Below, piece by piece: positions 11,361 to 20,590 of a stretch of 64,000 nucleotides of DNA. Every line of letters begins with the position of its first letter. The stretch's first letter is position 1. The notes beneath the pieces are model-generated. The model had not been told where the DNA came from, ran no database searches, and saw only the letters and a program-made list of their open reading frames with translations. The position numbers and the translations under genes are program-made. Source of the DNA: Strigamia acuminata (Eukaryota; Arthropoda; Chilopoda; Geophilomorpha; Linotaeniidae); the NCBI GenBank assembly GCA_949358305.1, contig OX442323.1:1922001-1986000 (forward strand), read 5' to 3'.

Positions 11361-11858
11361 TGTTACGTGGCTAAATGGGGATTGATTTAGTCCTACGTGA
11401 CATGAAGTTAATCAAGAATGACACAGGGTTTTATATGTAAAATGCCTATTGGCTTTATTATTCAAAGTCGGACATTTACTCATGTAAATGTTCGGTCAAC
11501 AGCTCTTATTACATTTGTTCATTTATTGATCTTAAAATATAAATCATTCAAATAAGTAAATAACTAAATAAGGATGATGCTGTTGTCAATTCAATTCAAT
11601 TCAGGAAACCTAGTCCTGCCTGACCGTCAACCGGCTGGCAGTAGTAGGTGAAGGTAAAAGTTTGAGAATCAAAAGAGATCTGAGCTCTCTGGCTTAATCA
11701 ACTCACTAAGTAAACTCCTATTCCCCCTATCAACTAAGTTGAATGGTCTGTGCATCTAATTAGGTGCACAGCGCCGTCTAGTGAGAATTCATTGCATTAA
11801 ATGCCTAAACAGAGCGAGCAGAGCCAGCCGATACACGGTACGGCTCTACCGCGTAACA
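11361..11858 (-). repeat. 3' LTR of gypsy element 1
   Basis: A 498-bp repeat starts TGTTACG and ends CGTAACA (7-bp terminal inversion). It appears base-for-base identical to 19820-20317. The element reads on the minus strand, so this is the downstream LTR. Confidence 0.95.
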
Positions 11859-11870
11859 GCCCCCCCCTTT
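11859..11870 (-). other. Polypurine tract of gypsy element 1
   Basis: The minus-strand sequence AAAGGGGGGGGC abuts the 3' LTR and is the expected plus-strand DNA primer site. Confidence 0.85.
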
Positions 11871-12315
11871 AATTTTTTCGGTCTCTCGAAAAACAATGAA
11901 TTGTTCTAACTAACGCATCTCCTTTCACATTAAAAAATTCAAATCATAAACTCAATTTTACAATTTTGAGAATCTCTTTTCATCATCCTTATTTTTACAA
12001 AAATATGATATAACACACTTTTCAATGTTTATAAATGTCATAGTCACTTTTTATTACATTTTTTTTTTTTACATTGGAAACAATATTCAAAGTTTAAAAT
12101 TAAATAAAATTAACACTTTTCATCAATGATAACACTTTTTGGTTTTTTCTGTTTTATATTACTTTTTTTCTCCAGTTTTCAATTTTCTATAAAATAAAAA
12201 AAAAAACACACACAAAAAAAAATGTTCAAAGTTCGTGTTGATTTTACACTTATTCACTTAAAGAAGTTAAAGTTCACTTCACTCTCCTCCTTCCGCTTGA
12301 TCCTTCTTATCTTCT

Positions 12316-13584
12316 TCATGGCTCCCCAAACTGCATTAAGTCACGGTCTTCAACGTATCTTCCAATGAAGTAGAGTATGGTTGGGCCACAGCTGTCATTA
12401 TCCAATTGGTGCATACGTGGCGGGTCCCAACGTATGAATTTGTTTGGAAACTTTACTCCTGCATCCATCAACGAGTATCTTAAAGATTCCCACTTTGGAT
12501 ATGTGCGCTCTATTGGTCCGCTTGGGTCATAAAGCACGTATTGGGTTGGCTTTTTCCGCCAATCCACTATGAAAAGCTGCCAATGCTCTTCAATAGGAAC
12601 TGGAAACACCCAAATCTTCTTTTGAGCACTTGGAAGTCTCTTCATTAGCCAATAGATCGCTTCCTTTCGTTTAGCTGGGTCCACCATTTTGAAGACCCAC
12701 TCAGATTGAATTGGTGCCAATATGGGATATCGTTCTTCTAACAGTTGGAGGTAGTGATCAACGACGCTGTCATACGTCCAGCTCTGTCGTCCCGGCGTTA
12801 GGTCGCCTAATGCTGCCATCTGATAGTTCATGACTTTAATCGGCGGACAACCTACGGCGTCGAATGCTAAGTCATATTTTGGCGCATTACTATAATCTAA
12901 TGCAAGTCCGAGAGCCTGGACCTGTCGTGCAGCGTCCAACTCCACACGGTATACCCGTATAGGAGTGGGAAATACTACACTAGGGTCCTGGAAGGACTCT
13001 CTTCTCGCTAGGGCGATGGCTTTTAAAATGTTTTTTCTTATCTTCGCCTCCTGGATCAGCAAAGCATTCGCCCCTGTTCTCCACAACTGGTAGTCGGGCA
13101 ATCCCATCACTCCTTTTAATTTCCTGGCTCTAATGGCGTTGACCATATTCCGGTGCTCCATTCGCAAATCATTTAATCGGCGTTTGTTTCGATCAACGGT
13201 GTGACGCATTTCTTCTTCCCGGATTCTTTTCGATTGCTCGTCAAACACTTTCTTCTTTTGTGCTTTCTTATCTCGTTTCAATTGTCGATTCTTACGACGA
13301 CGACGCAATAAGCCTTCTTCACCCTTTGTTAATGGTCCTGCATATTTCTTTTTGTCTTCCTCCGCCTTTTGTTTTCCTTCTGTAAACGGGCGTGGGCAGT
13401 TAACCAATTCGTCCAAAGTTTTACTTGTGCTCGGCTTATTTGCTAAATAAATTTCCAAGTCATCGCCTTTCTTAAGTTGACGTTCCAAAAGATCGCCCAC
13501 TTGCATCGAGCAAACCGAATCCGCATCGCTGTCACTGTCACTACGCACATCCATCCGATCAAATTTGCTTGCCATTTCGTCCAT
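12316..13584 (-). CDS. Gypsy ORF3: Ulp1/SENP-like (C48-type) cysteine protease domain protein
   Basis: A 422-residue protein is encoded between pol and the 3' LTR. The N-terminus (1-70) is acidic and Ser-rich. Residues 75-160 are very Lys/Arg-rich and probably helical. The C-terminal third carries the Ulp1/adenain signature: His334 in EEHWQLFIVDW, Asp353 in LYDPSG, Gln393 and Cys399 in HQLDNDSCGPT. That is the H-D-Q-C order and spacing of SUMO-type proteases. There is no signal peptide, furin site or membrane anchor, so it is not an envelope protein. The start is the first ATG of the frame, 416 bp after pol, so expression probably needs a subgenomic RNA or reinitiation. The substrate is unknown; cleavage of SUMO/ubiquitin-like conjugates or of element proteins is possible. 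The motif match is strong, the function is inferred. Confidence 0.8.
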   Translation of the reverse strand: MDEMASKFDRMDVRSDSDSDADSVCSMQVGDLLERQLKKGDDLEIYLANKPSTSKTLDELVNCPRPFTEGKQKAEEDKKKYAGPLTKGEEGLLRRRRKNRQLKRDKKAQKKKVFDEQSKRIREEEMRHTVDRNKRRLNDLRMEHRNMVNAIRARKLKGVMGLPDYQLWRTGANALLIQEAKIRKNILKAIALARRESFQDPSVVFPTPIRVYRVELDAARQVQALGLALDYSNAPKYDLAFDAVGCPPIKVMNYQMAALGDLTPGRQSWTYDSVVDHYLQLLEERYPILAPIQSEWVFKMVDPAKRKEAIYWLMKRLPSAQKKIWVFPVPIEEHWQLFIVDWRKKPTQYVLYDPSGPIERTYPKWESLRYSLMDAGVKFPNKFIRWDPPRMHQLDNDSCGPTILYFIGRYVEDRDLMQFGEP

Positions 13585-13999
13585 TCGGATTCTAATATAT
13601 TGTTTGAAAAGAAAATAAAATAAATTAATTCATTGATTCAAAATTTTCACAAAATTATTCCAATTTCCATTCATTATTTCATTTAACATTTCATGTTACA
13701 CTAAATTACACTAAATTTAACAATTCTTCAACTAATTAGTCACTTGATAATATATGCACACACTAAAATTTCATTTCGAAGATTTAACACAATTATTTAA
13801 GCCTAAATTTCCATTTCGCGATGTTATTTTCTCACAAAATTCGCGATAGATTCGTTTCGTTTTTAAGCTATTTGTTCGCCAAATTCGTTCAAAATCCACT
13901 CTTTTCACTTACGGAATCACACACAAATCAACTGCTGCTGTTATTAATGCTTTAGGTTTCTTTGAGTCACACAGTAAACCCGGTTCGTCTCAGAAAACC

Positions 14000-16900
14000 T
14001 TAACACAATCCACTGTAGTCACGACGAGCCTGTTTGCGAAGGCGACGTGACCGGAAACTCTCGATTTCAGGTGGCGACGCGTCATCGACTGCGTCAGCGA
14101 CACCTGTCGGCGGTTTTCGCAATTGATTTTCTTCGTTTTTCCGTTCGTCTTCGTTTTGCCATCTTTCCATAATTTCTTTCGGTCCATAGAGCGCTTTTAA
14201 TCGCTCTTTTTCGCTTGGAATTGGGAAATTTGACACTTTTATTGTATTTTCTTCAGGTTCAAAGAGTGTTTTTAACGAAATTTGATCGTCATCGCTAATG
14301 AATCGTTCTTTAGCGATCGGAATTGGCGAAATTGACGTGTTTTCTTCAATTTCTTGTTGTTTTTCACTCTGTGTTGCAGTTTCATCAGCAAATGTGACTT
14401 TTTTAGCTGTCAATTCTTCTAATATCTCCGCTGGAATTTCTTCTCTGGGTTTATACGGTTTTAATCGTTCAATGTTAACAATATCTGTTTTCTTTCCATT
14501 TGAACTTCTAATTTCGTAGTCATTTGGCGCGGTTCTTCTTACTATTTCGAATGGGCCTGAGAATTGTGGTAGGAGTTTTTCACTTAACCCAACTTTTCTA
14601 TTGGGTGTTTTGAGATAAACTAATTCTCCTGGATCAAATTCCACATGAACTCGGCCTTGATCGAATCTTTTTCTGCTTTTTTCTCCTTGCCATTCCAACC
14701 TTTCATTTGCTATTTTCCTAGCTTCTCTGATGAATTTCGAGGTTCGCAAGGTGAATTCTTTCTGAGGTAAGTTGAGGTTTACGTCCACGTTCAAATCAAC
14801 TTCATATCCTTTCAAAAGATAATAAGGTGTATATCCTGTCGTTTCATGCACACCGGTATTATATGAGAAAAGCAAAAATGGCAAAAAATCATCCCAGTCC
14901 CTCTGGTCCTTATCAACATAAATCTGCAACATTTTTGCAAACGTCGCATTAAATCTTTCTGTAAGGCCATTGGTCCTTGGATGGTACCCTGAAGTGGTTT
15001 TGTGTAGGGCTTTAAACATATTTGATACTTCTTCCACCATTTTGTTTCTGTATTCTGTGCCTCTATCGCTCAGGATTTCTCTCGGACTGCCTTCCTTCAA
15101 CATTAACTCATAAAGTAAGGTTCTAGCTGCTTCCAATGCTGTTGATGCTGGAGCTGCTCTAGCAATCACTGTCCGCGACAAATAATCTGTCATTACGAAA
15201 ACATACTTGTTGCCCTTGTCGGAGGTCGGAAAACTTCCCAGTGTATCGATTCCAATCCTCTCGAAAGGCTTAGATATCGTAGACCACGGCTGCATTAAAC
15301 CTTTTGGCGCTGTCGTCATTGATTTCGAGCTCGCGCAATGTGGACAAGAAAGTACGTAATTTCTAACGTCTTTATATATCCGGGGCCAGAAGAATCTTGT
15401 TCTCATTCTCTTCCATGTTTTGTTTAGGCCCAAGTGAGCACCCGTCAGTCCGTCATGCATTTCCTGAAGTACGTCAGTTTTTAGATGCTGCGGAACATAT
15501 AACAGATTTACTTCCGTGTCTAGGGAATTCAAAGAATTTTTCTTCCTAAACAACACATTGTCGAGAAGGACGAACTGCTTTAGAGGACGTCTTCTCTTCT
15601 TCGGAAGTTGCTCTACTTGATTCATTGCGGTGATCAATTCCAGTAGCTTCTTGTCCTTACGCTGCTCAGCAGGAAGGTCGAGCTGTCCGAGTAAAAGTGA
15701 GGGAACTATTTCATTTTCTTCCTCGCTTAAATCTTCTGGAATTCTGCTCAAGGCGTCGGCATCTTTGTGCGCTTTTCCGCTCTTGTAGATCACATCGAAA
15801 TCAAAGTCTACTAGCTGTAGGCTCCATCTAGCTAGTCTGCCATTGGGATTTTTGACTGATTTTAGCCATTGGAGTGCCGAATGGTCTGTAATTATCTGGA
15901 ACTTCTTACCATACAGATAAGGTCGGTACTTTTCAATTCCAAACAGAATGGCCAGACATTCCCTTTCTGTGGCTGTGTAATTCTGTTCTGCTTGGCTGAG
16001 AAGTCTGCTGGCGTAAGCTATCACATGTTCTTGTTTGTTTATCTTCTGTTTCAACACTGCTCCAAGACCATATGCGCTCGCGTCTGTCGATACCATGAAG
16101 GGTTCTTCAAAATTAGGGTGCGCAAGCACTGGCACGGTGATAAGGGCGGTCCTCAATGTCTTGAAGGCCTTGTCATGAGGTGGGCCCCAATCGAATTTCT
16201 CGTCCTTCTTCGTCAAATTGACTAAGGGCTTGGATATGTCCGCAAAACCTGGAATGAACTTCCTGTAATACGAACAGAGCCCTATGAATCCTCGAAGAAG
16301 TTTGAGGTTAGTAGGAACTGGAAACTTAGCTACGGATTCCAGATTCCTAGGGTCTGGTGATATACCCTCAGAGTCCACGACATGTCCCAAATACTTGATG
16401 GTGTTCGTCCCAAATGTGCACTTGCTCAACTTCACCTTTAAGTTAGATTGTCTAAGCTTGTCGAAAACGTTGTCTAGATCTTTCAAATGCTGATCGAATG
16501 TTTTAGAGAAAATGATAAGGTCGTCAATGTACGCTATACAAACTTTGCCCAGGAGGTTGCCTAAAACTTTGTTCATTAGCTTTTGAAAAGCTGCTGGACT
16601 ATTGCATAATCCCATTCCTAGGACGTTAAACTCAAAATGTCCGCTTGAAGTGGTAAACGCTGTTTTTTCACGATCTTGTTCATCTATTTCGACTTGATAA
16701 TATCCTTGAATAAGATCCATCATGGAGAAGAACTGTGCACCTGCCAGCTGATCTAAAGTGTCATCTATTCTTGGCAACGGGTACACCATTTTCTTTGTTA
16801 TCGCATTCAAACGTCTCCAATCAACGCAAAATCTCCACTTACCATCTCTTTTCTTTATTAGCAATACAGGCGCGCTCCAGGGACTTTCTGATTCCCTTAT

Positions 16901-17944
16901 CACTCCCATATCAAGCAATTTCTTTGTTTCCTCTGCTTCGACTTCTTTTTCCTTCATAGAACGACGATACGGTTGCAAATGTATTGGTTCATGGTCTCCA
17001 GTATCGATTTTATGCTTATACTCTTGAACTCTTCCCAAATCCTTGTCAGAAACAGCAAATCTGTCTTGATTCTTTTGAAGAAGTTGTCGCATTTGCTCTT
17101 GTTGGTCTTTATTCATTTTGTCTTTTGCTATTGAGGAGTCAAAGTCAAAACAGTGTACCTGTTTTTCATCAAACACCCCAACATCAACCACATAATAAGC
17201 TTTTGCGATTGCTGACTTCTCCTTCAGAAAGACTGTCTTCTTGGTTGGGTTAGCCACTCGAATGATGCCTTTTCCGTTCTTGAAATCTGTTAAAGTTTTA
17301 CAACCTATCACAGCAAATCTATCAGTAACATTATGCAATGGTTGTACAAACATGTCCAATGTTATTGCTTTATTCAAATAGATGGGAACAATGCACTCAT
17401 GCATTGGTGGAATTGTGATGTTCTTCATTACCCTCGCAACATAATTCTGATCAACAAAAGTTTTATTCATTGGAAATGACACTTCCTTTCCACTAGTTCG
17501 GCCCACAAAGATTTTTTGTTTGTCGTAGTCTAATACGCACTTCGCGAACAGCATGAATGGGTCACTTAGCAGTAGTTCATAATGAAATCCTTTAACAATC
17601 AGGACCTCGATCCTGTATGTTAATTCACCAATTGTAATGTTCATCTTGGCTTTTCCTATTGGAGTCACAAGTTCTCCGCTTACCCCTTGTAATCGTATAT
17701 TTGGGCTTGGCGGGTATTTCAACTGTAAAGCTTCAGCAAGCTCTTCGCTGATAACATTGCGTTTTCCTCCAGTGTCCATAACTGCCTTGACTTCCATGTT
17801 GTTCACTATTACTGGAATTTCCAATAGAGATTCTGAAATGTTCATTTTGACTACGATTATCTTCTCTCTTCTATTCTTTCTTTTCTTCTTTGGATGACAA
17901 CATCTTCCTTGTTGATGGTGACATCTTCTTTGTGGCCGACCCAC
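14000..17944 (-). CDS. pol: Gypsy element 1 Pol polyprotein
   Basis: About 1314 codons with a complete Ty3/gypsy order. Numbering starts at the GTG at 17944: aspartic protease MDTGG (Asp57), reverse transcriptase with YIDD at 472-475, RNase H with Asp621 and TDHSALQWL, integrase zinc finger His830, His837, Cys867, Cys870, and integrase DD35E Asp900, Asp960, Glu996, followed by a GPF-type C-terminal module near 1130. No internal stop is present. The frame opens just after a TAA at 17984-17986 and lacks an ATG near the gag end; the first internal Met is residue 34. It overlaps the gag stop by one base and is shifted by -1, so translation probably uses frameshifting or reinitiation. Antisense open frames here are shadows. 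Confidence 0.95.
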   Translation of the reverse strand: MGRPQRRCHHQQGRCCHPKKKRKNRREKIIVVKMNISESLLEIPVIVNNMEVKAVMDTGGKRNVISEELAEALQLKYPPSPNIRLQGVSGELVTPIGKAKMNITIGELTYRIEVLIVKGFHYELLLSDPFMLFAKCVLDYDKQKIFVGRTSGKEVSFPMNKTFVDQNYVARVMKNITIPPMHECIVPIYLNKAITLDMFVQPLHNVTDRFAVIGCKTLTDFKNGKGIIRVANPTKKTVFLKEKSAIAKAYYVVDVGVFDEKQVHCFDFDSSIAKDKMNKDQQEQMRQLLQKNQDRFAVSDKDLGRVQEYKHKIDTGDHEPIHLQPYRRSMKEKEVEAEETKKLLDMGVIRESESPWSAPVLLIKKRDGKWRFCVDWRRLNAITKKMVYPLPRIDDTLDQLAGAQFFSMMDLIQGYYQVEIDEQDREKTAFTTSSGHFEFNVLGMGLCNSPAAFQKLMNKVLGNLLGKVCIAYIDDLIIFSKTFDQHLKDLDNVFDKLRQSNLKVKLSKCTFGTNTIKYLGHVVDSEGISPDPRNLESVAKFPVPTNLKLLRGFIGLCSYYRKFIPGFADISKPLVNLTKKDEKFDWGPPHDKAFKTLRTALITVPVLAHPNFEEPFMVSTDASAYGLGAVLKQKINKQEHVIAYASRLLSQAEQNYTATERECLAILFGIEKYRPYLYGKKFQIITDHSALQWLKSVKNPNGRLARWSLQLVDFDFDVIYKSGKAHKDADALSRIPEDLSEEENEIVPSLLLGQLDLPAEQRKDKKLLELITAMNQVEQLPKKRRRPLKQFVLLDNVLFRKKNSLNSLDTEVNLLYVPQHLKTDVLQEMHDGLTGAHLGLNKTWKRMRTRFFWPRIYKDVRNYVLSCPHCASSKSMTTAPKGLMQPWSTISKPFERIGIDTLGSFPTSDKGNKYVFVMTDYLSRTVIARAAPASTALEAARTLLYELMLKEGSPREILSDRGTEYRNKMVEEVSNMFKALHKTTSGYHPRTNGLTERFNATFAKMLQIYVDKDQRDWDDFLPFLLFSYNTGVHETTGYTPYYLLKGYEVDLNVDVNLNLPQKEFTLRTSKFIREARKIANERLEWQGEKSRKRFDQGRVHVEFDPGELVYLKTPNRKVGLSEKLLPQFSGPFEIVRRTAPNDYEIRSSNGKKTDIVNIERLKPYKPREEIPAEILEELTAKKVTFADETATQSEKQQEIEENTSISPIPIAKERFISDDDQISLKTLFEPEENTIKVSNFPIPSEKERLKALYGPKEIMERWQNEDERKNEENQLRKPPTGVADAVDDASPPEIESFRSRRLRKQARRDYSGLC

Positions 17945-19275
17945 TAGTTTTCCTCTTCTTGTTGACCTTGTTGTGGGTTCTGCTTAGGATTAGGGTTCGT
18001 TTTACCGCCCCCTTGTGTCCTTTTCTTCTTAAACCACCTTTTGTTGTTTGGGTTCCCTCTATTTTCTTGAGATTGTTGCTCCTGTGGCGCTGATGTGTTA
18101 TGCTCACAACCATAACGATGCCAACATCCACATGAACGCGTTGTTGTCGGACTGCTATTTGACCGCTGTCTACCTCTATTATATCTACCTCTAAAGTTCT
18201 GTCCGCGCTGCGATGCTGGAATATACCACTCGCCTTGTATGAATAATGGAACCGATTGTTGTGGCTCTACTGACTCACTCACGAGCTTTTGCTGTTTTAA
18301 TTTGATATTTTCAGCTAATAACTCGGCGTAGCTTACTGGGGATCCCCCTGTTCCAGACAGTATACCTGTTGTCGTAGGGTTCACCTTTTCATCTACAACT
18401 TTTTTGAACATTGTGAGCAGTAGATCCGCTGGTTCTTCTGTTTTGTGACTTTCATACAATTTAAGTCTCTGTTCCATTTCTTCTAACGTCGATGGAAATA
18501 CTGTTATCATCATCTTCTGCATTGCAGGCTTCAAACCTTGGTAAACATAATTTATTTTCTGAGTTTCAGTCATTTCTGGTAGAATAAACGCACATTCGGC
18601 CAAGACTTTCTTCATGAAGGCATCTGCTGTACCCTCTTTGTGTTTCATGAAGTGGAGAGTATTGTAAACATTTTCTTGGCTTCTTCTAAATTTTTTCTCG
18701 ATCTGTGGTTTCCAATCCGTCCATTTCCATGTCGGATTCTTCTTTAGTTGTTCCACAAACCATGCCAATCCATCAGTCTTTAAGGCTAATGCTAGATGTT
18801 TTACTCTCTCATCATCTGTTCCTATTGTAGCTTCATATGCCACTAGCCATTGGTCAATGTTGCCTTTTTCTGTATCGTAAGTGACGACTGGTCGCTTCTG
18901 CACTACCAAACTCTTCAGTAAGTCGGTCAATACGTCCGTTGGAGTCTGTGATGATGTCATTTTTGGAAAATTTGGTTCAATTGGTATTGGAACTGGTTTA
19001 GTCTTTACTGGTGTAAATGTCTTTATTATTTCTTCTAAACCTTTTTGTGGAATTAATTTTATTAACGGAGTAGCGAAATCCAACTTCTGTAGGATTGATT
19101 GAGGTTGAGATCGGACTTCTTTATCTTCCTTCTGAGGTTCAGTGTCAGATTCAGATCCAGTGTTCCTTTTCTTTCTAGTAGCGATAAATTTCAAATCCGG
19201 TTCGGGCAATTCCCAATTTTGCAAATCTTGAAGATTATCCGTATTGAACTGCGACAATTTTACTGGCTTATCCAC
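17944..19275 (-). CDS. gag: Gypsy element 1 Gag
   Basis: 443 residues starting at the first ATG after the leader. Residues ~140-280 look like a retrotransposon capsid domain (WFVEQLKKNPTWKW, FRRSQENVYNTLHFMKH, LKPAMQKM). The tail is Arg/Gln/Asn-rich with GRYNRGRQRS and a compact CGCWHRYGCEH cluster instead of a canonical CCHC zinc knuckle, so nucleic-acid binding may rely on this unusual Cys/His motif and basic residues. The stop TAG (17944-17946) is followed at -1 by the pol frame. It acts as the structural particle protein. Confidence 0.9.
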   Translation of the reverse strand: MDKPVKLSQFNTDNLQDLQNWELPEPDLKFIATRKKRNTGSESDTEPQKEDKEVRSQPQSILQKLDFATPLIKLIPQKGLEEIIKTFTPVKTKPVPIPIEPNFPKMTSSQTPTDVLTDLLKSLVVQKRPVVTYDTEKGNIDQWLVAYEATIGTDDERVKHLALALKTDGLAWFVEQLKKNPTWKWTDWKPQIEKKFRRSQENVYNTLHFMKHKEGTADAFMKKVLAECAFILPEMTETQKINYVYQGLKPAMQKMMITVFPSTLEEMEQRLKLYESHKTEEPADLLLTMFKKVVDEKVNPTTTGILSGTGGSPVSYAELLAENIKLKQQKLVSESVEPQQSVPLFIQGEWYIPASQRGQNFRGRYNRGRQRSNSSPTTTRSCGCWHRYGCEHNTSAPQEQQSQENRGNPNNKRWFKKKRTQGGGKTNPNPKQNPQQGQQEEEN

Positions 19276-19819
19276 ACTGAAGCCTTTATATTGCGCTTTT
19301 TATCACTTTCACTAGCACTGATTCGCTTTCTAAACACTGAATACACTAACACGAATTCATTACCTGAAAACTTAAAGTGTTATTAGCATATAATACATAA
19401 ATATTACACTCAAAAGTACAAAGAAAATAATCCATCAATAACATTTCAAAACAATTTTTCAATTCCTATAAATTCACAAAATTTCCTGTAAATAAATATC
19501 AAAATTAGTATTTATACACTATATATTTTATTTATTCTAAATATAACAATTGTAAATCAATTTATTAATCCCTAATAAACAATTAAACTCTATTTTTATT
19601 TCCAAAATGCAAATTATTTCACACAATGACATTAAATATTCAAGCTGTGACTTCACTTGTTTTTACCAACTCTGAGTCATTCAAGATAATTGCTATAAAA
19701 TCAGCAATTTTCAAGTTTTTATTTCTAGATTTTTATTAAATTATTTTGGCAATTTTAATCCAATTTTAATGGGATTTTAATTCTAAACGGGCTACAATCG
19801 AGACCGCATCTCCACCAGT
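19276..19819 (-). other. 5' leader and primer-binding site of gypsy element 1
   Basis: About 540 bp of AT-rich leader separates the 5' LTR from gag. Two bases inside the LTR edge the minus strand reads TGGTGGAGATGCGG (19817-19804), beginning TGG as expected for pairing with a tRNA 3' CCA end. I cannot assign the tRNA. Confidence 0.65.
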
Positions 19820-20317
19820 TGTTACGTGGCTAAATGGGGATTGATTTAGTCCTACGTGACATGAAGTTAATCAAGAATGACACAGGGTTTTATATGTAAA
19901 ATGCCTATTGGCTTTATTATTCAAAGTCGGACATTTACTCATGTAAATGTTCGGTCAACAGCTCTTATTACATTTGTTCATTTATTGATCTTAAAATATA
20001 AATCATTCAAATAAGTAAATAACTAAATAAGGATGATGCTGTTGTCAATTCAATTCAATTCAGGAAACCTAGTCCTGCCTGACCGTCAACCGGCTGGCAG
20101 TAGTAGGTGAAGGTAAAAGTTTGAGAATCAAAAGAGATCTGAGCTCTCTGGCTTAATCAACTCACTAAGTAAACTCCTATTCCCCCTATCAACTAAGTTG
20201 AATGGTCTGTGCATCTAATTAGGTGCACAGCGCCGTCTAGTGAGAATTCATTGCATTAAATGCCTAAACAGAGCGAGCAGAGCCAGCCGATACACGGTAC
20301 GGCTCTACCGCGTAACA
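19820..20317 (-). repeat. 5' LTR of gypsy element 1
   Basis: 498 bp, TGTTACG...CGTAACA, apparently identical to the LTR at 11361-11858. It should carry the promoter of the element on the minus strand. Confidence 0.95.
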
Positions 20318-20320
20318 ATA

Positions 20321-20590
20321 TTAACCGATTAAAGTGCTCGGAGCAACAAATTTGGTCACATTAAGGGTGTTATTTTTTATTACAAGCCTTCTAATGACTA
20401 GAGGATACTCGTTATTAAGGAGACAGTCGAGTGGTGATTGGTGGGAGTCTGGCAGAAAGGTTCCTGCAGCAGAAAATTTCAGAATAAACACAATCAACAC
20501 CAACAAATATGTAATTAACTTCAGATGAGGAGAGGTGGAGGCCATTTTGTATAAAAATAGTTTGAGCCACAGGTCGAGAGTCAAAGTCAC
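20321..20590 (-). CDS. Small ORF with a hydrophobic segment, unknown
   Basis: An 89-codon frame; from the internal Met at about residue 16 it reads like a signal peptide (a run of Leu/Ile/Val/Phe followed by Ala-Ala-Gly) and then 45 polar residues with one Cys and an N-glycosylation-like NNT. Its stop TAA lies exactly at the edge of the gypsy target site, so the insertion did not truncate it. I recognise no family and there is no second exon nearby. It could be a chance frame. Confidence 0.15.
   Translation of the reverse strand: MTLTLDLWLKLFLYKMASTSPHLKLITYLLVLIVFILKFSAAGTFLPDSHQSPLDCLLNNEYPLVIRRLVIKNNTLNVTKFVAPSTLIG

Larger units (their letters stand above)
11361..20317 (-). mobile_element. 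Complete Ty3/gypsy LTR retrotransposon with a third, Ulp1-like ORF
   Basis: An 8957-bp element lies on the minus strand, flanked by 4-bp target duplications ATAT (11357-11360 and 20318-20321). Order in transcription sense: 5' LTR, primer-binding site, gag, pol (protease, RT, RNase H, integrase; the Ty3/gypsy order), a third ORF, polypurine tract, 3' LTR. The LTRs appear identical over 498 bp and all ORFs are intact, so the insertion is very young and may still be active. The third ORF lies where envelope genes sit in errantivirus-like elements but encodes a cysteine-protease-like protein. Confidence 0.95.

Noticed and set aside
12316-13584. Envelope gene for gypsy ORF3
   Set aside because: There is no signal peptide, furin site, fusion peptide or transmembrane segment; instead a cysteine-protease signature is present.
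14000-17944. Many plus-strand open frames inside gypsy element 1
   Set aside because: They are antisense shadows of the long pol and gag frames and have no recognisable content.
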